Shown one piece after another: positions 55,229 to 64,000 of a DNA stretch of 64,000 bases. The notes under the pieces were generated by a model that saw only the letters and a list, made by a program, of their open reading frames with translations, ran no database searches and was not told the DNA's origin. The stretch is from Bin80 sp965116685 (GTDB lineage: Bacteria; Bacteroidota; Rhodothermia; Rhodothermales; Bin80), in the NCBI GenBank assembly GCA_965116685.1, contig OZ220707.1, forward strand, positions 3,286,001 through 3,350,000, read 5' to 3'. Numbering within the stretch: position 1 is the stretch's first letter; every line of letters starts with the position of its first letter. The position numbers and the translations under genes were made by a program.

Positions 55229-57856
55229 ATGAATCTAAATAACTACACGGTCAAAGCGCGTGAAACCGTTCAGAAGGCACTGGAAATTGCCGCAGGCAAT
55301 AACCACCAAGGGCTGGATTCAGCCCATCTGCTGAAAGCATTTTTGGCGGACCCCAACAGCATTGGGTTTACCATCATGCAGCGACTGGGGGCGGACCTTC
55401 AAGGGTTGGAAAGCGAGGTGGATCAGTTGCTTGCAAACTTGCCGGTGGTCACGGGATCATCGGTTGAAGGAGGTTACCTGACCAGTGGGACGAAGCAGAC
55501 GTTTGATCAGGCCCTCAAAGAATCCAAAGCGCTAAAGGATGATTTTGTAAGCAGTGAACATCTCCTGATCGCCTTGGCTGCAACCGGTGGGGCCGTAAGC
55601 CAGGCAATGGCCCATCGGGGGATCACAAAAAAGTCAATCCTAGGGGTACTCAAAAGTGTTCGCGGGAACCGGCGCGTGACAGATCAGCATGCTGAAGACA
55701 GCTACCGTGCGCTCGAACGCTTTACAAGGAATCTCAACGAATTAGCGGAGGTCGGCAAGATTGATCCCGTGATTGGGCGTGATGAAGAGATCCGGCGTGT
55801 ATTGCAGATCCTGTCACGGCGGACAAAAAATAATCCCATCCTGATTGGAGAAGCAGGGGTAGGGAAGACGGCAATTGCAGAGGGGATTGCGATCCGAATT
55901 GTGCAGGGAGACGTTCCCGAAGGATTAAAATCCCGACGGTTGCATGCACTGGATATGGGTGCGCTGATCGCAGGTGCCAAGTATCGTGGGGAGTTTGAAG
56001 ATCGGCTGAAAGCCGTGGTCAAGGAGGTCACGGATGCGAGCGGAGAGATGCTGCTCTTCATTGATGAGATCCATACGTTGGTAGGGGCCGGGGCGGCGGA
56101 AGGTGCGATGGATGCAGCAAATATCCTGAAGCCGGCTTTGGCACGGGGCGATTTGCGTGCGATTGGTGCAACGACACTGGATGAGTATCGAAAGTATTTC
56201 GAGAAAGACAAAGCACTGGAGCGCAGATTCCAGACGGTGATGGTGAGCGAGCCTCAACTGGATGATGCAATTTCAATCCTGCGCGGCATCCGTGAGCGCT
56301 ACGAAGTACATCATGGGGTGCGGATCAACGATGAGGCAATTATTTCAGCCGTTCAATTAAGCAACCGGTATATCGGAGATCGCCATCTGCCGGACAAAGC
56401 GATTGATTTGGTTGACGAAGCGATGGCGCGTCTGCGGACAGAGATTGATTCCCTTCCCGAAGAGCTGGATACCTTAGAGCGTCAGATCGGGCAACTGGAA
56501 ATTGAACGTGAAGCGCTCAAGCGTGAGAAGGACAAAAAAAAACTTGCTGTACTCGAGGAGCAACTTGCGAATCTGACGGAAGAAAGGGGCAGCCTGCGTG
56601 CGCGATGGGACGAAGAGAAGAAACTCATCTCGGACATCCGGGAAGCGAAAGAAAAGATTGAAGAGTTGCGCATCAAAGATGAAGCACTCGTTCGTGCAGG
56701 TAAATATGAGGAGGTGGCACAAATTCGCCATGGTATGATCCCGGAGCTGGAGAATCAGATCCATGAGACTCAGTCCCGACTCCAAGAGGTGCAGGGAAAT
56801 GGAGCACTCCTGAAGGAAGAGGTGGATGCGGAAGATATTGCCGAGATTGTTTCAAAATGGACAGGCATCCCGGTTTCCCGGATGATGGAAAGTGAGCGTG
56901 CCAAGCTGCTTCGGGCCGAGGAGGAGTTGAGGTGTCGTGTGGTGGGGCAGGATGAAGCCATTCAGGCCATTGCCCATGCGGTGCGCAGAGGGCGGGCAGG
57001 ACTCCAGGAGCAGGGGCGGCCCATAGGATCCTTCATTTTCCTTGGCTCCACCGGGGTTGGTAAGACTGAACTGGCCAAAGCTTTGGCTGAATTCCTCTTT
57101 GATAATGAGCAAGCACTGATACGTATTGATATGAGTGAGTATCAGGAACGCCATACCGTAAGCAGATTGATCGGTGCACCACCAGGATATGTTGGGTATG
57201 AAGAAGGAGGTCAGTTGACGGAGAGGGTTCGGCGGCGCCCTTATGCGGTGGTCCTATTGGATGAGATCGAAAAGGCGCATCCCGAAGTATTTAATATCCT
57301 GCTGCAGGTCCTGGATGAAGGCTGTCTGACCGATAACAAGGGGCGTACGACAGATTTCAAGAATACGATTGTCATCATGACCAGTAACTTGGGCAGTGAC
57401 CTGATTCGTCAGCGAATTGAGACCGGTACCTTGTTTAATGCTCAGGAAGTCCGACGTGAGATTATGGATCTGCTGAAAGCGAGTGTGCGTCCAGAATTCC
57501 TAAATCGCATTGACGAAATAGTTCTATTCAACCCACTTGACAAAGAGGTCATTCGCCAGATTGTACTGATTCAGTTTGCCCGGATTCAGCAACTGGCATT
57601 GGAGAGTAATAGGGTGTCGCTTCGACTGACAGACGGTGCCAGAGATTATCTGGCGGAAGCGGGGTTCGATCCGGCATTCGGAGCTCGTCCAGTCAAGCGT
57701 CTACTCCAGCGCGAGGTTGTAAATAAGCTGGCAGAAGAGATTCTATCCGGCTGGATCTCAGCAGGTCAGATCGTGACGTTGGATGTAGCACCAGACGCCA
57801 GCGGACTCGTGATGGAAACAGAGCCTTCAGTAACGGAAGATGGAGTAGATGCATGA
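55229..57856 (+). CDS. clpB: ATP-dependent disaggregase ClpB
   Basis: 875-residue AAA+ Hsp100 that rescues aggregated proteins with DnaK. The N-terminal Clp repeat domain starts MNLNNYTVKARETVQKALEI (the frame runs upstream to 55148 but this is the family start). AAA1 Walker A is GEAGVGKTAI (about residue 208) and Walker B LLFIDEIHTLVGAG. The middle coiled-coil (about 395-530) includes ERQIGQLEIEREALKREKDK. AAA2 Walker A is GSTGVGKTEL (about 607), followed by EYQERHTVSRLIGAPPGYVG. The M domain makes it ClpB rather than ClpA or ClpC. Confidence 0.97.
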   Translation: MNLNNYTVKARETVQKALEIAAGNNHQGLDSAHLLKAFLADPNSIGFTIMQRLGADLQGLESEVDQLLANLPVVTGSSVEGGYLTSGTKQTFDQALKESKALKDDFVSSEHLLIALAATGGAVSQAMAHRGITKKSILGVLKSVRGNRRVTDQHAEDSYRALERFTRNLNELAEVGKIDPVIGRDEEIRRVLQILSRRTKNNPILIGEAGVGKTAIAEGIAIRIVQGDVPEGLKSRRLHALDMGALIAGAKYRGEFEDRLKAVVKEVTDASGEMLLFIDEIHTLVGAGAAEGAMDAANILKPALARGDLRAIGATTLDEYRKYFEKDKALERRFQTVMVSEPQLDDAISILRGIRERYEVHHGVRINDEAIISAVQLSNRYIGDRHLPDKAIDLVDEAMARLRTEIDSLPEELDTLERQIGQLEIEREALKREKDKKKLAVLEEQLANLTEERGSLRARWDEEKKLISDIREAKEKIEELRIKDEALVRAGKYEEVAQIRHGMIPELENQIHETQSRLQEVQGNGALLKEEVDAEDIAEIVSKWTGIPVSRMMESERAKLLRAEEELRCRVVGQDEAIQAIAHAVRRGRAGLQEQGRPIGSFIFLGSTGVGKTELAKALAEFLFDNEQALIRIDMSEYQERHTVSRLIGAPPGYVGYEEGGQLTERVRRRPYAVVLLDEIEKAHPEVFNILLQVLDEGCLTDNKGRTTDFKNTIVIMTSNLGSDLIRQRIETGTLFNAQEVRREIMDLLKASVRPEFLNRIDEIVLFNPLDKEVIRQIVLIQFARIQQLALESNRVSLRLTDGARDYLAEAGFDPAFGARPVKRLLQREVVNKLAEEILSGWISAGQIVTLDVAPDASGLVMETEPSVTEDGVDA

Positions 57857-57898
57857 TGAAATTTTTTATTAATCGTGGGATCATTGGGAATCTTGACC

Positions 57899-57906
57899 TA
57901 TATTTG
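57899..57906 (+). promoter_or_regulatory. TATATTTG, possible -7 box for smc
   Basis: Fits the Bacteroidota -7 consensus TAnnTTTG and lies about 54 bp before the smc start. No -33 element with proper spacing was found, so this is weak. Confidence 0.3.
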
Positions 57907-57917
57907 AAGTCCGTGGG

Positions 57918-57941
57918 ATGGCCGGTTGAAATGCCGGCCAT
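57918..57941 (+). terminator. hairpin between clpB and smc
   Basis: ATGGCCGG (57918-57925) and CCGGCCAT (57934-57941) form a perfect 8-bp GC-rich stem with an 8-base loop, 61 bp after clpB and 18 bp before smc. No T-run follows, so it may be a partial terminator or an element in the smc leader. Confidence 0.4.
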
Positions 57942-57959
57942 TCTCATTGAAAAAGAAGC

Positions 57960-60900
57960 ATGTATCTGAAGAAGCTTTCCATTCAGGGTTTCAAGAGCTT
58001 TGTCTCTGTGACGGATTTACATTTTGATCCCGGAATCACCGCGATTGTCGGTCCAAATGGTTGTGGAAAATCAAACATTGTGGATGCTCTGCGCTGGGTG
58101 ATTGGAGAGCAGCGTGCCCGTGTACTACGATCGGGTAAAATGGACAGCGTTATTTTCAACGGTACGACCAGCCGCCGTGCAGTCGGACTTGCGGAAGTAC
58201 AGCTGACCATTGCAAATACTCGTGGAGTACTACCCCTTGAGTACTCAGAAGTGATCTTGGGACGACGCCTGTACCGGTCTGGAGAAGCGGAATACCTGCT
58301 CAATGGTGTGGAGTGCCGGCTCCGAGACATTACGGATCTCTTCACTGATACCGGAATGGGGGCAGGGGCTTACTCGGTCATTGAGTTGAAGATGATTGAT
58401 CAAATCCTGTCCGAGAACACACAGGATCGTCGTCGGCTGTTCGAGGAAGCTTCCGGCATCACGCGATACAAGAAGCGAAGAGCAGATGCACTTCGCAAAC
58501 TTGATCAGATGCAGTCGGATTTTGCACGGGTTCGGGATCTGACAGATGAAATTTCCAAGCGAGTTCGGAGCCTGAAACGACAGGCTACAGTCGCAGAACG
58601 CTACCTGCGTTACAAAACGGAATTACGCACAGCTCAGATCAACTTGTTCAAGCTTGAGTATTCCCGTTTACTGACGGAAGAGAAAAATTTTAAAGATGAG
58701 ATCATCAAGGTTTCAGATGTCTGTGCCGGCCTAGCTGCGCAGGTACATGCCAATGAGGCGCAGCTCGAAGCGTTGCGCACAAGGTTTGTCGCGGAAGAAA
58801 AGAGGGCGCAAAGAAATCGACAGGCATTTGTTGAGCATGAACAACGGATCATTAAACTCGAAGGAGATCTGCGATTGGAGGAGGCGAATCAGAAAACGAT
58901 TGTACAGAACCTTGACCGATTAAGGGTGGAACGGGAAGCAGCAGTCGTTGAACGGGAGGCCTTGGCTGGGCAGCGGGAATCAACAGAAAGAGAACTCTCG
59001 GGTGCGCTCTCGGAAGCGGATAAAACAGCCCAACTCCTCGATCAGGCTTCTACCGAAAGAGATGTCGTACGTGAACAATTGAAGACGTTTGAACTCCAGA
59101 GGGAGGCTCTGGAAGTAACTGTGAAGAATCTTGATCAGCAAAAGTTCAACCATCAGCGTCATTCTGACCGTCTACAGGGGCGGATCACTCACTTAAAAGA
59201 AGAGCAAAACAGACTTGAAGATGAGTGGAAGTCCGAAGAGAAAGTAAGCAGAAATGCTTCCAAGGTGGCTGAAAATGCTACAAAGGCACTCGAAGAAGCA
59301 CGGGAAAAACTTGATCGTGCACGGATTGTGCGTCAAGAGGCTGAAGTTGCACATGCAGCGCTGGAGAGAAAAATTTCCCATGCAGAAGACAAAGCAGGGC
59401 AGACGCAGAGGCAACTTGCTGCCAAGCGCGCAGAGGTTAAGATCCTAGAAGATCTGGTAAATACCTATGACTTTTTCCCCGATGCCGTCCGGCATCTACT
59501 GACAGAAGCAAAGGATATCCAGGTGACCACACTGAGCGATCTGATTACTTGCACTTCTGAATATAGGGCAGCTCTGGCAGCTGCTCTTGAGCCGTATGGG
59601 AGCTGTATAGTTGTAGAGACGGAACGTGTTGCCAAGATGGCCGCTGAGCGGCTACGCTCAGAAGATATGGGTCGTGCCTATTTTATCGTCTTGGAGAATG
59701 TTCCACTTCTACCACGTCCCAGCGAACACTTGCCGAGTGCTTTATTGACGTTTGTTACACTACGTGATGAGGTCTACAGACCGGTTGCTGAGCTTCTGCT
59801 TCAGGATGTGTTACTCGTTGAATCTCTTGACAGAGCTAGGCATTTGCTCATTGGAAAAGATGGGAAAGCATATCGGTATATCACCTCACAGGGAGAATGG
59901 ATAGATGGACGCGGCGTTCTTTACGCAGGTGGAAGCGAGGAGGGAGGAACCTATTCACATCTATCCCGGCGGGATAGTCTGCGGGCAGCGAAAGAGGCTT
60001 GCTCGGAGCTTCAGATACAGGTAGATCATGCAAAATCTATTCTTGCAGGGCTACGTGAAGAACAGTGTCAAATCGGTTTAGTTGGGGTAATTGATCAGAC
60101 CCGTGGAGCGGAGCAGGTGTATTCAGAGGCCGACCGTGCTGCTCAGAAGTATATTCAGATTCGTGAATTGGGATCAAACCAACTCGCAGCGCTGAAACGC
60201 AGGCTGGATCAGATTGCACAGGAGATCGCTAACTTAGAAGAGGAGGCGCAGCCGGGTGGAGGTCAACTCATCCAGATTGATGAAAAGCTCTCTGAAGCAG
60301 AAGAGAACGTCAAGTCTATCGACAAAAAAATTCAATCATGCAGGGGGCGGCTAGAAGAGATGCAGAATGCGTATCTGAATGCCCACACTTCTGCGGTGCA
60401 AGCTGTAGCCAAGCGTGAGCGTCTCGAAGGGGATTTGCAGCGCATAGAGCAGGGGCAGTTGCGCTTGGATAATCAGGCAGAAGTACATGACGAAGAACAT
60501 GCTGCATTGATGCAGATGCAGCAGGATGCATTCGATCAGGTCAGCGAGTTGACGGAGCAGCTCAAAATAGAATACACCTGCCGCAAAGATTTGCATGAGA
60601 TTAATACGCAGGATAGTTCTCGGGAGCATGAATTGCGTCTTGAACTAGAGCGGACCAATGAACGTGTACGAAAAGCACAAAGGTCATTTCAGGAAGCAAA
60701 AGAAGAAGAGACGAATGTTCAGATAAAATACAGTGCCGTAAAAGCACGCAGGGAAGATCTGCAGGTTCGTGCGGGGGAGGAATATCAGTTTGAGCTTTCT
60801 GGAATGCCAGAGTTTGAGGAGGTTGACGATATGGTCCTCAGAGAGGAGATTCAGGAGACCGAGCGCAAGCTGCAGTCAATGGGGAATGTTAATGCATTAG

Positions 60901-61496
60901 CGCTTGAAGAATATAACAAGCAGAATGAGCGACTGGAATTCATGATGGAACAGCGCTCAGACCTGGAAGAGGCGGAAAAGGTACTCGTGCAGACCATCAA
61001 AGAAATCAATCGCACGGCATCAAAGCAGTTTCTTGACACCTATGTTTTAATTCGGGAAAATTTCCAGAAGCTCTTTTGTGAGCTTTTTGGTGAGAAAGCG
61101 AAATGCGAACTTGACCTGACAGAGCCGGATGATGTTCTGGAATCCCCAATTTCGGTCACAGCAAGGCCAAGTGGGAAGCGTCCTGTCAGTATTGCACAGC
61201 TATCCAGCGGAGAAAAAACACTCACCGCGATTGCTCTTCTATTTGCGATTTATTTGATTAAACCGAGTCCGTTCTGTTTCCTAGATGAAGTGGATGCACC
61301 CCTGGACGACGCCAACGTAGGTCATTTTATGCAGATGATCCGCCGTTTCTCTTCGGAGACGCAGTTTGTTCTGGTCACCCACAACAAGCGAACCATGGAA
61401 ATGGCGAATCGTCTCTACGGGGTCACGATGCAGGAAGAGGGGGTTTCCAGTTTGGTCAGTGTGCGTTTTGAGGAAGCTGTGGCTCTGGGAGAGTAG
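57960..61496 (+). CDS. smc: chromosome segregation ATPase SMC
   Basis: 1178-residue condensin subunit. The N-terminal head has Walker A GPNGCGKSN (about 31-39) after MYLKKLSIQGFKSFV. Long coiled coils (about 165-500 and 660-1000) flank a hinge (about 505-640, with DLITCTSEYRAALAAALEPY). The C-terminal head shows the signature LSSGEKTLTAIALLF (about 1079-1093) and Walker B PFCFLDEVDAPLDDANV. Full length and intact. The RidA gene is convergent and overlaps its 3' end by 41 bp. ScpA and ScpB are not in the window. Confidence 0.97.
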   Translation: MYLKKLSIQGFKSFVSVTDLHFDPGITAIVGPNGCGKSNIVDALRWVIGEQRARVLRSGKMDSVIFNGTTSRRAVGLAEVQLTIANTRGVLPLEYSEVILGRRLYRSGEAEYLLNGVECRLRDITDLFTDTGMGAGAYSVIELKMIDQILSENTQDRRRLFEEASGITRYKKRRADALRKLDQMQSDFARVRDLTDEISKRVRSLKRQATVAERYLRYKTELRTAQINLFKLEYSRLLTEEKNFKDEIIKVSDVCAGLAAQVHANEAQLEALRTRFVAEEKRAQRNRQAFVEHEQRIIKLEGDLRLEEANQKTIVQNLDRLRVEREAAVVEREALAGQRESTERELSGALSEADKTAQLLDQASTERDVVREQLKTFELQREALEVTVKNLDQQKFNHQRHSDRLQGRITHLKEEQNRLEDEWKSEEKVSRNASKVAENATKALEEAREKLDRARIVRQEAEVAHAALERKISHAEDKAGQTQRQLAAKRAEVKILEDLVNTYDFFPDAVRHLLTEAKDIQVTTLSDLITCTSEYRAALAAALEPYGSCIVVETERVAKMAAERLRSEDMGRAYFIVLENVPLLPRPSEHLPSALLTFVTLRDEVYRPVAELLLQDVLLVESLDRARHLLIGKDGKAYRYITSQGEWIDGRGVLYAGGSEEGGTYSHLSRRDSLRAAKEACSELQIQVDHAKSILAGLREEQCQIGLVGVIDQTRGAEQVYSEADRAAQKYIQIRELGSNQLAALKRRLDQIAQEIANLEEEAQPGGGQLIQIDEKLSEAEENVKSIDKKIQSCRGRLEEMQNAYLNAHTSAVQAVAKRERLEGDLQRIEQGQLRLDNQAEVHDEEHAALMQMQQDAFDQVSELTEQLKIEYTCRKDLHEINTQDSSREHELRLELERTNERVRKAQRSFQEAKEEETNVQIKYSAVKARREDLQVRAGEEYQFELSGMPEFEEVDDMVLREEIQETERKLQSMGNVNALALEEYNKQNERLEFMMEQRSDLEEAEKVLVQTIKEINRTASKQFLDTYVLIRENFQKLFCELFGEKAKCELDLTEPDDVLESPISVTARPSGKRPVSIAQLSSGEKTLTAIALLFAIYLIKPSPFCFLDEVDAPLDDANVGHFMQMIRRFSSETQFVLVTHNKRTMEMANRLYGVTMQEEGVSSLVSVRFEEAVALGE

Positions 61497-61917
61497 GCAA
61501 GATGGCATCCACCTCGATTTCAACCAGTAATTCGGGGGCGATCAGTCCAGCAACACCCACCATGGTTGCGGCAGGGCGGATGGATTCAAAGATCTCACCG
61601 TGCGCCTTGCCGACAGCATCCGCATGCGAATCAATATCCACAACATATATCCGCGTACGAACTACATCTGTCAGGGATGCCTTTAGTTCGTGAAGGGCTT
61701 CCGCAATGATGGATAAGATGTACCGGGTCTGCGCGTAGGCATCGCCTTTGCCGACCACATTGCCTTCAGGGGTGACTGCCGTCGTACCCGAAACAAAAAT
61801 ATGTTGAGAGCTTCTTACCACCCGCGCGTATCCGTACTTTGATTCCCATGGAGAGTCACTGGTCGCCCAATGCCGAAAGGGCACAAGCGATGGGTTTTGA
61901 GCCTTCATAGATGCCAT
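61456..61917 (-). CDS. RidA/YjgF-family enamine/imine deaminase-like protein
   Basis: 153 residues of the YjgF/RidA fold, which forms trimers that hydrolyse reactive enamines and imines. Family-typical text: FVSGTTAVTPEGNVVGKGDA, QTRYILSIIAEAL, the Arg-bearing VVRTRIYVVDI and MVGVAGLIAPELLVEIEVDA with the conserved acidic residue. A second ATG at 61908 is also possible. Its 3' end overlaps smc by 41 bp, convergently. Followed upstream by about 190 bp of non-coding DNA. Confidence 0.85.
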   Translation of the reverse strand: MASMKAQNPSLVPFRHWATSDSPWESKYGYARVVRSSQHIFVSGTTAVTPEGNVVGKGDAYAQTRYILSIIAEALHELKASLTDVVRTRIYVVDIDSHADAVGKAHGEIFESIRPAATMVGVAGLIAPELLVEIEVDAILPTLPEPQLPQNAH

Positions 61918-62107
61918 GCCTGGAGCACCATGACGCGGAGTACTCGCAGCGTCAACCAGACGGTTACACGATCACAACCTAGATTAATCACAGCACATCA
62001 GCTTAGGCCCAGAGCAGGCCAAGCGACACACCGTGCGCACTTTTAAACGTTAGTCCAGTGCACCAACTGTACGGGACAGGAGTGATCAGTATCCAAAGTG
62101 ATACGGA

Positions 62108-62377
62108 TTACTGCTCTTCAGCTTCTTCGCTCCCCTCGTCCATTGCTTCCTCTTCCGTCGCCTCCTCCATCATATCGGTCGAATCAGCATCCATCTCCAT
62201 GGCAGCAGAATCAGCGTCCATTTCCATGGCGTCGCCGTCCATCATGGCATCATCGTCCATCATGGCGCCGTCTTCGTGCATTTCTGCGTCACTGTCCATA
62301 TCCGTGGAAGAATCAGAACCACCACAAGCGGTGATCAGCAGAGCGAGTGTGAGAAAAAGAATGTGAGTAAATTTCAT
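62108..62377 (-). CDS. acidic Met/Asp-rich repetitive lipoprotein (89 residues)
   Basis: Signal MKFTHILFLTLALLITAC with lipobox ITAC, then a low-complexity mature part almost wholly Asp, Glu, Met, Ala and Ser. It contains near-repeats DGAMMDDDAMMDGDAMEMDA and AMEMDADST, followed by a Glu-rich tail (EEATEEEAMDEG). No fold is expected. Possible roles are surface charge or binding of metal cations through Met and Asp, but this is inference. The frame opens at 62386; the ATG at 62377 starts the signal. A separate gene with its own leader. Confidence 0.7.
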   Translation of the reverse strand: MKFTHILFLTLALLITACGGSDSSTDMDSDAEMHEDGAMMDDDAMMDGDAMEMDADSAAMEMDADSTDMMEEATEEEAMDEGSEEAEEQ

Positions 62378-62763
62378 TGTAACCAAGTTGTTGAAATGTG
62401 TTTACGTGCCAGCAGTGTACGAATATACGGTTCTGAGCCAAACATTTGGCAGATCGCTACTACCGATAGGGACTAATATAGCAAATAGATTGGAAACTTG
62501 GAGATATTTTTTCAAATACAGTGCGGTGAATTTCCAAAGCAAATCGTATTTGAAGGATCAAAGCTTCGAAAATTGGCATGGGAAATCGTGCAGTTACTAT
62601 GTATGACGAAGGCCGCAGTGTCGTAGCCCGCCGCACCGAACGCGTCCTCATTTTCATTTAATCTTTTGGGCATCCATGCACTAGCGGACGGTATGAAACC
62701 GAGTTGCTCTTCATTAGACCCGAAACTTTGGTTGGGATTACAGGGAACTGGCGCCAAGACACG
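62378..62763. other. 386-bp intergenic region
   Basis: Between the acidic lipoprotein and aldehyde dehydrogenase genes, both on the minus strand. It should contain the lipoprotein promoter. Short frames here are not protein-like and no terminator hairpin was found. Confidence 0.5.
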
Positions 62764-64000
62764 TCAGGAGAAGATGACCTGAATATCCGTATACTCTTCC
62801 AGACCTTCCTCTGCGAATTCGACTCCAAAGCCGGAGCGTTTTACCCCGCCGAAGGGAGCGTTGGGCTGGATCATTCCGTGCTTGTTTATCCAGACCGAAC
62901 CGCATTCCATCTGGGTTGCTATTTTTTTCGCCTTTTCTATGTTCCGGCTCCAGACCGAACCTCCGAGACCATTTGGATTGTCGTTTGCCTTCTCAACTGC
63001 CTCTTTGATCTGATGATAGCGAATAATCGGCAGAACGGGTCCGAACTGCTCCTTGTCGACCAGAGGGTCTCCGTTTTCCAAGTCGGCTATGATTGTGAGC
63101 GGATAAAAATACCCCTTACCACCCATTTCCTTCTGTATTTCTCTGGGGTCTCCTCCCAAGAGCACGCGTCCCTTGGACTTTGCGTTTTGCACCAAGTCGG
63201 TCACGATATCATATTGTTTGCGGTTCTGGATCGGCCCCAAAACAACATCTTCGTTCGCACCCTCGCCAACCTTCATCTTTCGGGCGAGCTCAACCAATTC
63301 ACTACAGACCCCGTCGTACACGTCATCATGAACGTAGAGACGTTTCAGCGCCGCGCAGGTTTGGCCGCTGTTAATGAATGCGCCCCAGAAAAGCCCTTCG
63401 GCAATCTGCTTTGGGTCAACGTCTGGAAGAACGATTCCGGCGTCGTTTCCGCCGAGTTCAAGAGTCAGTCGCTTCATGGTTTCTGCTGAGTTTACCATGA
63501 TTTTCTGGCCAGTTGCGCAGGAACCGGTGAAAACAATTTTGCCGATCCCTTCATGTGCTGTCATTGCGGCGCCCAGTCTGTCTTTGCCTGCAATGCAGTT
63601 GACCACGCCCTCTGGCAACACTTCGTTCATGAGTTCAACGAGGCGCAGCGTTGATAGGGGCGTAAAGGGAGAGGGTTTGCACACCACCGTGTTGCCCGAG
63701 AGAACAGCAGGAACGATATGCCAGATTGCGATCATGACCGGAAAGTTCCAGGGAGTAATTGAGCCTACAACACCGATTGGCTTGCGATGAAGCTCAATCC
63801 TGCCCTCATCGTTGTCCTGGAGAACCTTTACCGGAAGGGAAAGGCTGGCTGTATAGCGGGTCCAGGCTACCGCGCCGCCGATTTCCCAGCGTGAGCCGAG
63901 ACCATTTAGGGGCTTGCCCTGCTCAGCGGTCAGGATACGGGCAAGTTCCTCGGCGTTTGCCTCAATTTTCGATGCAATTTTCAGACATGCCGCCTGTCTT
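62764..64000 (-). CDS. aldehyde dehydrogenase (5' end cut by window edge)
   Basis: NAD(P)-dependent aldehyde dehydrogenase, about 410 residues present. The minus-strand frame runs from the window edge without a stop: it passes EEIGG-like text (RWEIGGAVAWTRYTASLSLP) and the nucleotide region IGVVGSITPWNFPVM, then NTVVCKPSPFTPLSTL. The catalytic Glu is in LELGGNDAGIVL and the catalytic Cys in NSGQTCAALKRLYV. Near the end is FGGVKRSGFGVEFAEEGLEE. An internal ATG at 63735 is not the true start, because the conserved TPWNFPV segment precedes it. Substrate unknown. Confidence 0.92.
   Translation of the reverse strand, partial: RQAACLKIASKIEANAEELARILTAEQGKPLNGLGSRWEIGGAVAWTRYTASLSLPVKVLQDNDEGRIELHRKPIGVVGSITPWNFPVMIAIWHIVPAVLSGNTVVCKPSPFTPLSTLRLVELMNEVLPEGVVNCIAGKDRLGAAMTAHEGIGKIVFTGSCATGQKIMVNSAETMKRLTLELGGNDAGIVLPDVDPKQIAEGLFWGAFINSGQTCAALKRLYVHDDVYDGVCSELVELARKMKVGEGANEDVVLGPIQNRKQYDIVTDLVQNAKSKGRVLLGGDPREIQKEMGGKGYFYPLTIIADLENGDPLVDKEQFGPVLPIIRYHQIKEAVEKANDNPNGLGGSVWSRNIEKAKKIATQMECGSVWINKHGMIQPNAPFGGVKRSGFGVEFAEEGLEEYTDIQVIFS

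Noticed and set aside
61918..62107. Possible tRNA or other RNA gene in the gap after ridA
   Set aside because: No cloverleaf or TTCGA-type T-loop was found; no tRNA was seen anywhere in the window.
63735..63735. ATG at 63735 as the aldehyde dehydrogenase start
   Set aside because: The conserved ITPWNFPV segment and more family sequence lie upstream, so the gene continues past the window edge.

Overview
The window looks like chromosomal DNA from a Bacteroidota-type bacterium, most likely the Rhodothermota/Balneolota side. The clues are a type IX secretion C-terminal sorting domain (motif NYPNPFN), a sigma-ABfr-like promoter before clpB (TTG, then TACTTTTG), several six-bladed beta-propeller lipoproteins, and large BNR/sortilin-type propeller proteins. 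The placement is inference from gene families. No rRNA or tRNA gene was seen.

Layout. 1-3.1 kb: NtrY-like sensor kinase, cut by the window edge. 3.1-11.1 kb: hexuronate locus, with a minus-strand operon (dctP-dctQ-dctM TRAP importer, uxaB, cysS, a HhH-GPD protein) divergent from uxaC; a 10-bp-arm inverted repeat sits in the shared promoter region. 11.1-20.4 kb: squalene/phytoene synthase, then two tandem paralogous beta-propeller lipoproteins bracketed by a complete ISAzo13-family element (about 10 bp upstream of the first start codon) and a complete IS21-family element (its target duplication covers the stop codon of the second). A solo IS21-type end lies near 11.7 kb. 20.9-23 kb: a restriction-modification-like pair, an EcoRI-type adenine methyltransferase broken by one base in a G8 tract and a DUF262-HNH protein.

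23.5-36.2 kb is mostly housekeeping: prmC, a carbon-nitrogen hydrolase, a thioredoxin-like lipoprotein, a glycosyltransferase, then a tight operon plsC-htrA-aroC-valS-carbamoyltransferase, and an E1-like/rhodanese fusion. 36.2-39.1 kb: a solitary 991-residue N6-adenine methyltransferase with a degenerate nuclease-like N-terminus. 39.4-51.7 kb: envelope and secreted proteins (YceI, two giant BNR propeller proteins of which one is frameshifted and carries the sorting domain, a lipoprotein, a Tat-exported Gfo/Idh/MocA oxidoreductase), a Nit1-type amidase, an LCM-like methyltransferase and a GH32 C-terminal remnant. 51.7-55 kb: accessory DNA with a third beta-propeller lipoprotein paired with an 80-residue secreted Cys-containing protein, and three small unknown genes. 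55.2-61.5 kb: clpB and smc. The end holds RidA, an acidic Met/Asp-rich lipoprotein and an aldehyde dehydrogenase cut by the window edge.

Three genes (methyltransferase at 21.65 kb, BNR/T9SS protein at 48.42 kb, small unknown at 54.40 kb) become continuous if one base is changed in a mononucleotide run. This may be sequencing error, decay or, for the methyltransferase, phase variation; sequence alone cannot decide.
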